Assembly: GCA_030681145.1 (NCBI GenBank)
Contig: JAUXXK010000240.1
Coordinates: 1 to 6,388 of the forward strand
DNA length: 6,388 bases
Origin: Methanobacteriaceae archaeon
Lineage (GTDB): Archaea > Methanobacteriota > Methanobacteria > Methanobacteriales > Methanobacteriaceae
Direction: 5' to 3'
Shown here in pieces: positions 5,812 to 6,388 of the stretch. Position 1 is the stretch's first letter. The number at the start of each line of letters is the position of its first letter. Both the position numbers and the translations under genes were made by a program. The notes under the pieces were generated by a model. It was not told where the DNA came from. It worked only from the letters and a program-made list of their open reading frames with translations, and did not search any database.

Positions 5812-5820
5812 AAATTTGTT

Positions 5821-6372
5821 ATGGAAAGAATTGAAGCCATTAAAACAATAGTAGATCAGTTAAATGATGAACTCATAATCTGCAATATTGGATTCCCTTC
5901 CAGAGAATTGTATAGTGTTAAAGATTCCCCTAATTATTTTTATATGCTAGGATCTATGGGAATGGCTTCATCCATTGGACTTGGTTTGGCAATGGCTCAA
6001 AAACGAAAAGTAGTTGTTTTTGATGGAGATGGGTCGGTTTTAATGAATTTAGGAGGATTAGTTACTGCTTACAATTTAGCCCCCCAAAATCTGGTTTTAG
6101 TAGTAATTGATAATGAATGTTATGGTTCTACTGGATCACAGTGTACCTACACCCGTACTGTAGACTTGAAAAAAGTAGCAAATGCAATTGGATTTAAAAA
6201 TAGTTTCAAATTTTCTATAAATGATATAATAGAGTTTGAAAAAATTTTGAAGACAACCGGCCCTGTTTTTGTTCATATAAAAGTAAAACCAGGAAATGCC
6301 AATGTACCCATTATTGATATGGCTCCTGAAGAAATTATAAACCGATTTATGAAAGAAATAAAAACAATTTGA
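5821..6372 (+). CDS. comE: Sulfopyruvate decarboxylase, beta subunit
   Basis: ComE is the diphosphate-binding (PP) half of sulfopyruvate decarboxylase and partners with ComD, encoded just upstream. The active sites form where the two subunits meet. The 183-residue protein has the thiamine-diphosphate/magnesium motif GDGS (69-72) followed by the matching asparagine, Asn98 in IDNECYGSTG. Other family segments are GSMGMASSIGLGLA (44-57) and YGSTGSQ (101-107), the latter close to the STGGQ-type segment of phosphonopyruvate decarboxylases. No catalytic residue appears to be missing. The gene begins 48 bases after comD in AT-rich DNA without a clear terminator or TATA box, so it is probably the third gene of a comCDE operon. 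It is the only gene in the window that ends in TGA. Some methanogens carry comD and comE as one fused gene; here they are separate. Confidence 0.94.
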   Translation: MERIEAIKTIVDQLNDELIICNIGFPSRELYSVKDSPNYFYMLGSMGMASSIGLGLAMAQKRKVVVFDGDGSVLMNLGGLVTAYNLAPQNLVLVVIDNECYGSTGSQCTYTRTVDLKKVANAIGFKNSFKFSINDIIEFEKILKTTGPVFVHIKVKPGNANVPIIDMAPEEIINRFMKEIKTI

Positions 6373-6375
6373 ATT

Positions 6376-6387
6376 ATCTTATAAGAT
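6376..6387. repeat. Perfect 12-base palindrome after comE
   Basis: ATCTTATAAGAT reads the same on both strands and begins three bases after the comE stop. It contains a TATA-like core. It lies at the window edge, so whether it belongs to a terminator, a promoter of the next gene or nothing cannot be judged. Confidence 0.3.
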
Positions 6388-6388
6388 C

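Noticed and set aside
5284..6372. ComD/ComE as a phosphonopyruvate decarboxylase pair for phosphonate synthesis.
   Set aside because: The families are close, but no phosphoenolpyruvate mutase or other phosphonate gene is present, the two halves are separate genes, and comC lies directly upstream.

Overview
The window looks like chromosomal DNA of a methanogenic archaeon, most likely in the order Methanobacteriales (a low-GC Methanobacterium- or Methanobrevibacter-like organism). Three things support this: an archaeal 20S proteasome beta subunit with a short propeptide, an archaeal KH-domain cleavage/polyadenylation-type nuclease (aCPSF1/FttA), and three coenzyme M biosynthesis genes (comC, comD, comE). 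From memory, Methanothermobacter thermautotrophicus has the same gene order (about MTH1202 to MTH1207), which I could not check here. The DNA is AT-rich, most strongly between genes. Promoters and leaders are archaeal in style, with TTTATATA boxes and GGTG-type ribosome binding sites.

Layout: all six genes are on the + strand and all are complete. Positions 1-257 are a non-coding leader and promoter region. psmB (258-890) is followed by a pyrimidine-rich terminator. The aCPSF1/FttA gene (987-2894) has its own candidate promoter and a perfect inverted repeat just before its ribosome binding site. A small hairpin plus T-run separates it from purM (2970-3998). Positions 3999-4203 are a non-coding, A-tract-rich region with repeats and a candidate promoter. 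comC (4204-5232), comD (5284-5772) and comE (5821-6372) follow with gaps of 51 and 48 bases and no convincing terminator between them, so they look like one operon.

Function: psmB makes the proteolytic ring of the 20S proteasome. aCPSF1/FttA cuts nascent RNA at U-rich tracts and ends transcription. purM makes the imidazole ring of purines. ComC oxidises sulfolactate to sulfopyruvate, and ComD with ComE decarboxylates sulfopyruvate to sulfoacetaldehyde, consecutive steps toward coenzyme M, the methyl carrier of methanogenesis. The early genes comA and comB and the final thiol-forming step are not in the window.

I see no new biological system: every gene belongs to a well-known family with its key residues intact. 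The parts worth a second look are regulatory. They are the inverted repeat at the probable aCPSF1/FttA transcription start, U-tracts next to the gene for the enzyme that acts on U-tracts, and the repeat/A-tract region upstream of comCDE. I see no rRNA, tRNA, CRISPR array, insertion sequence or attachment site.
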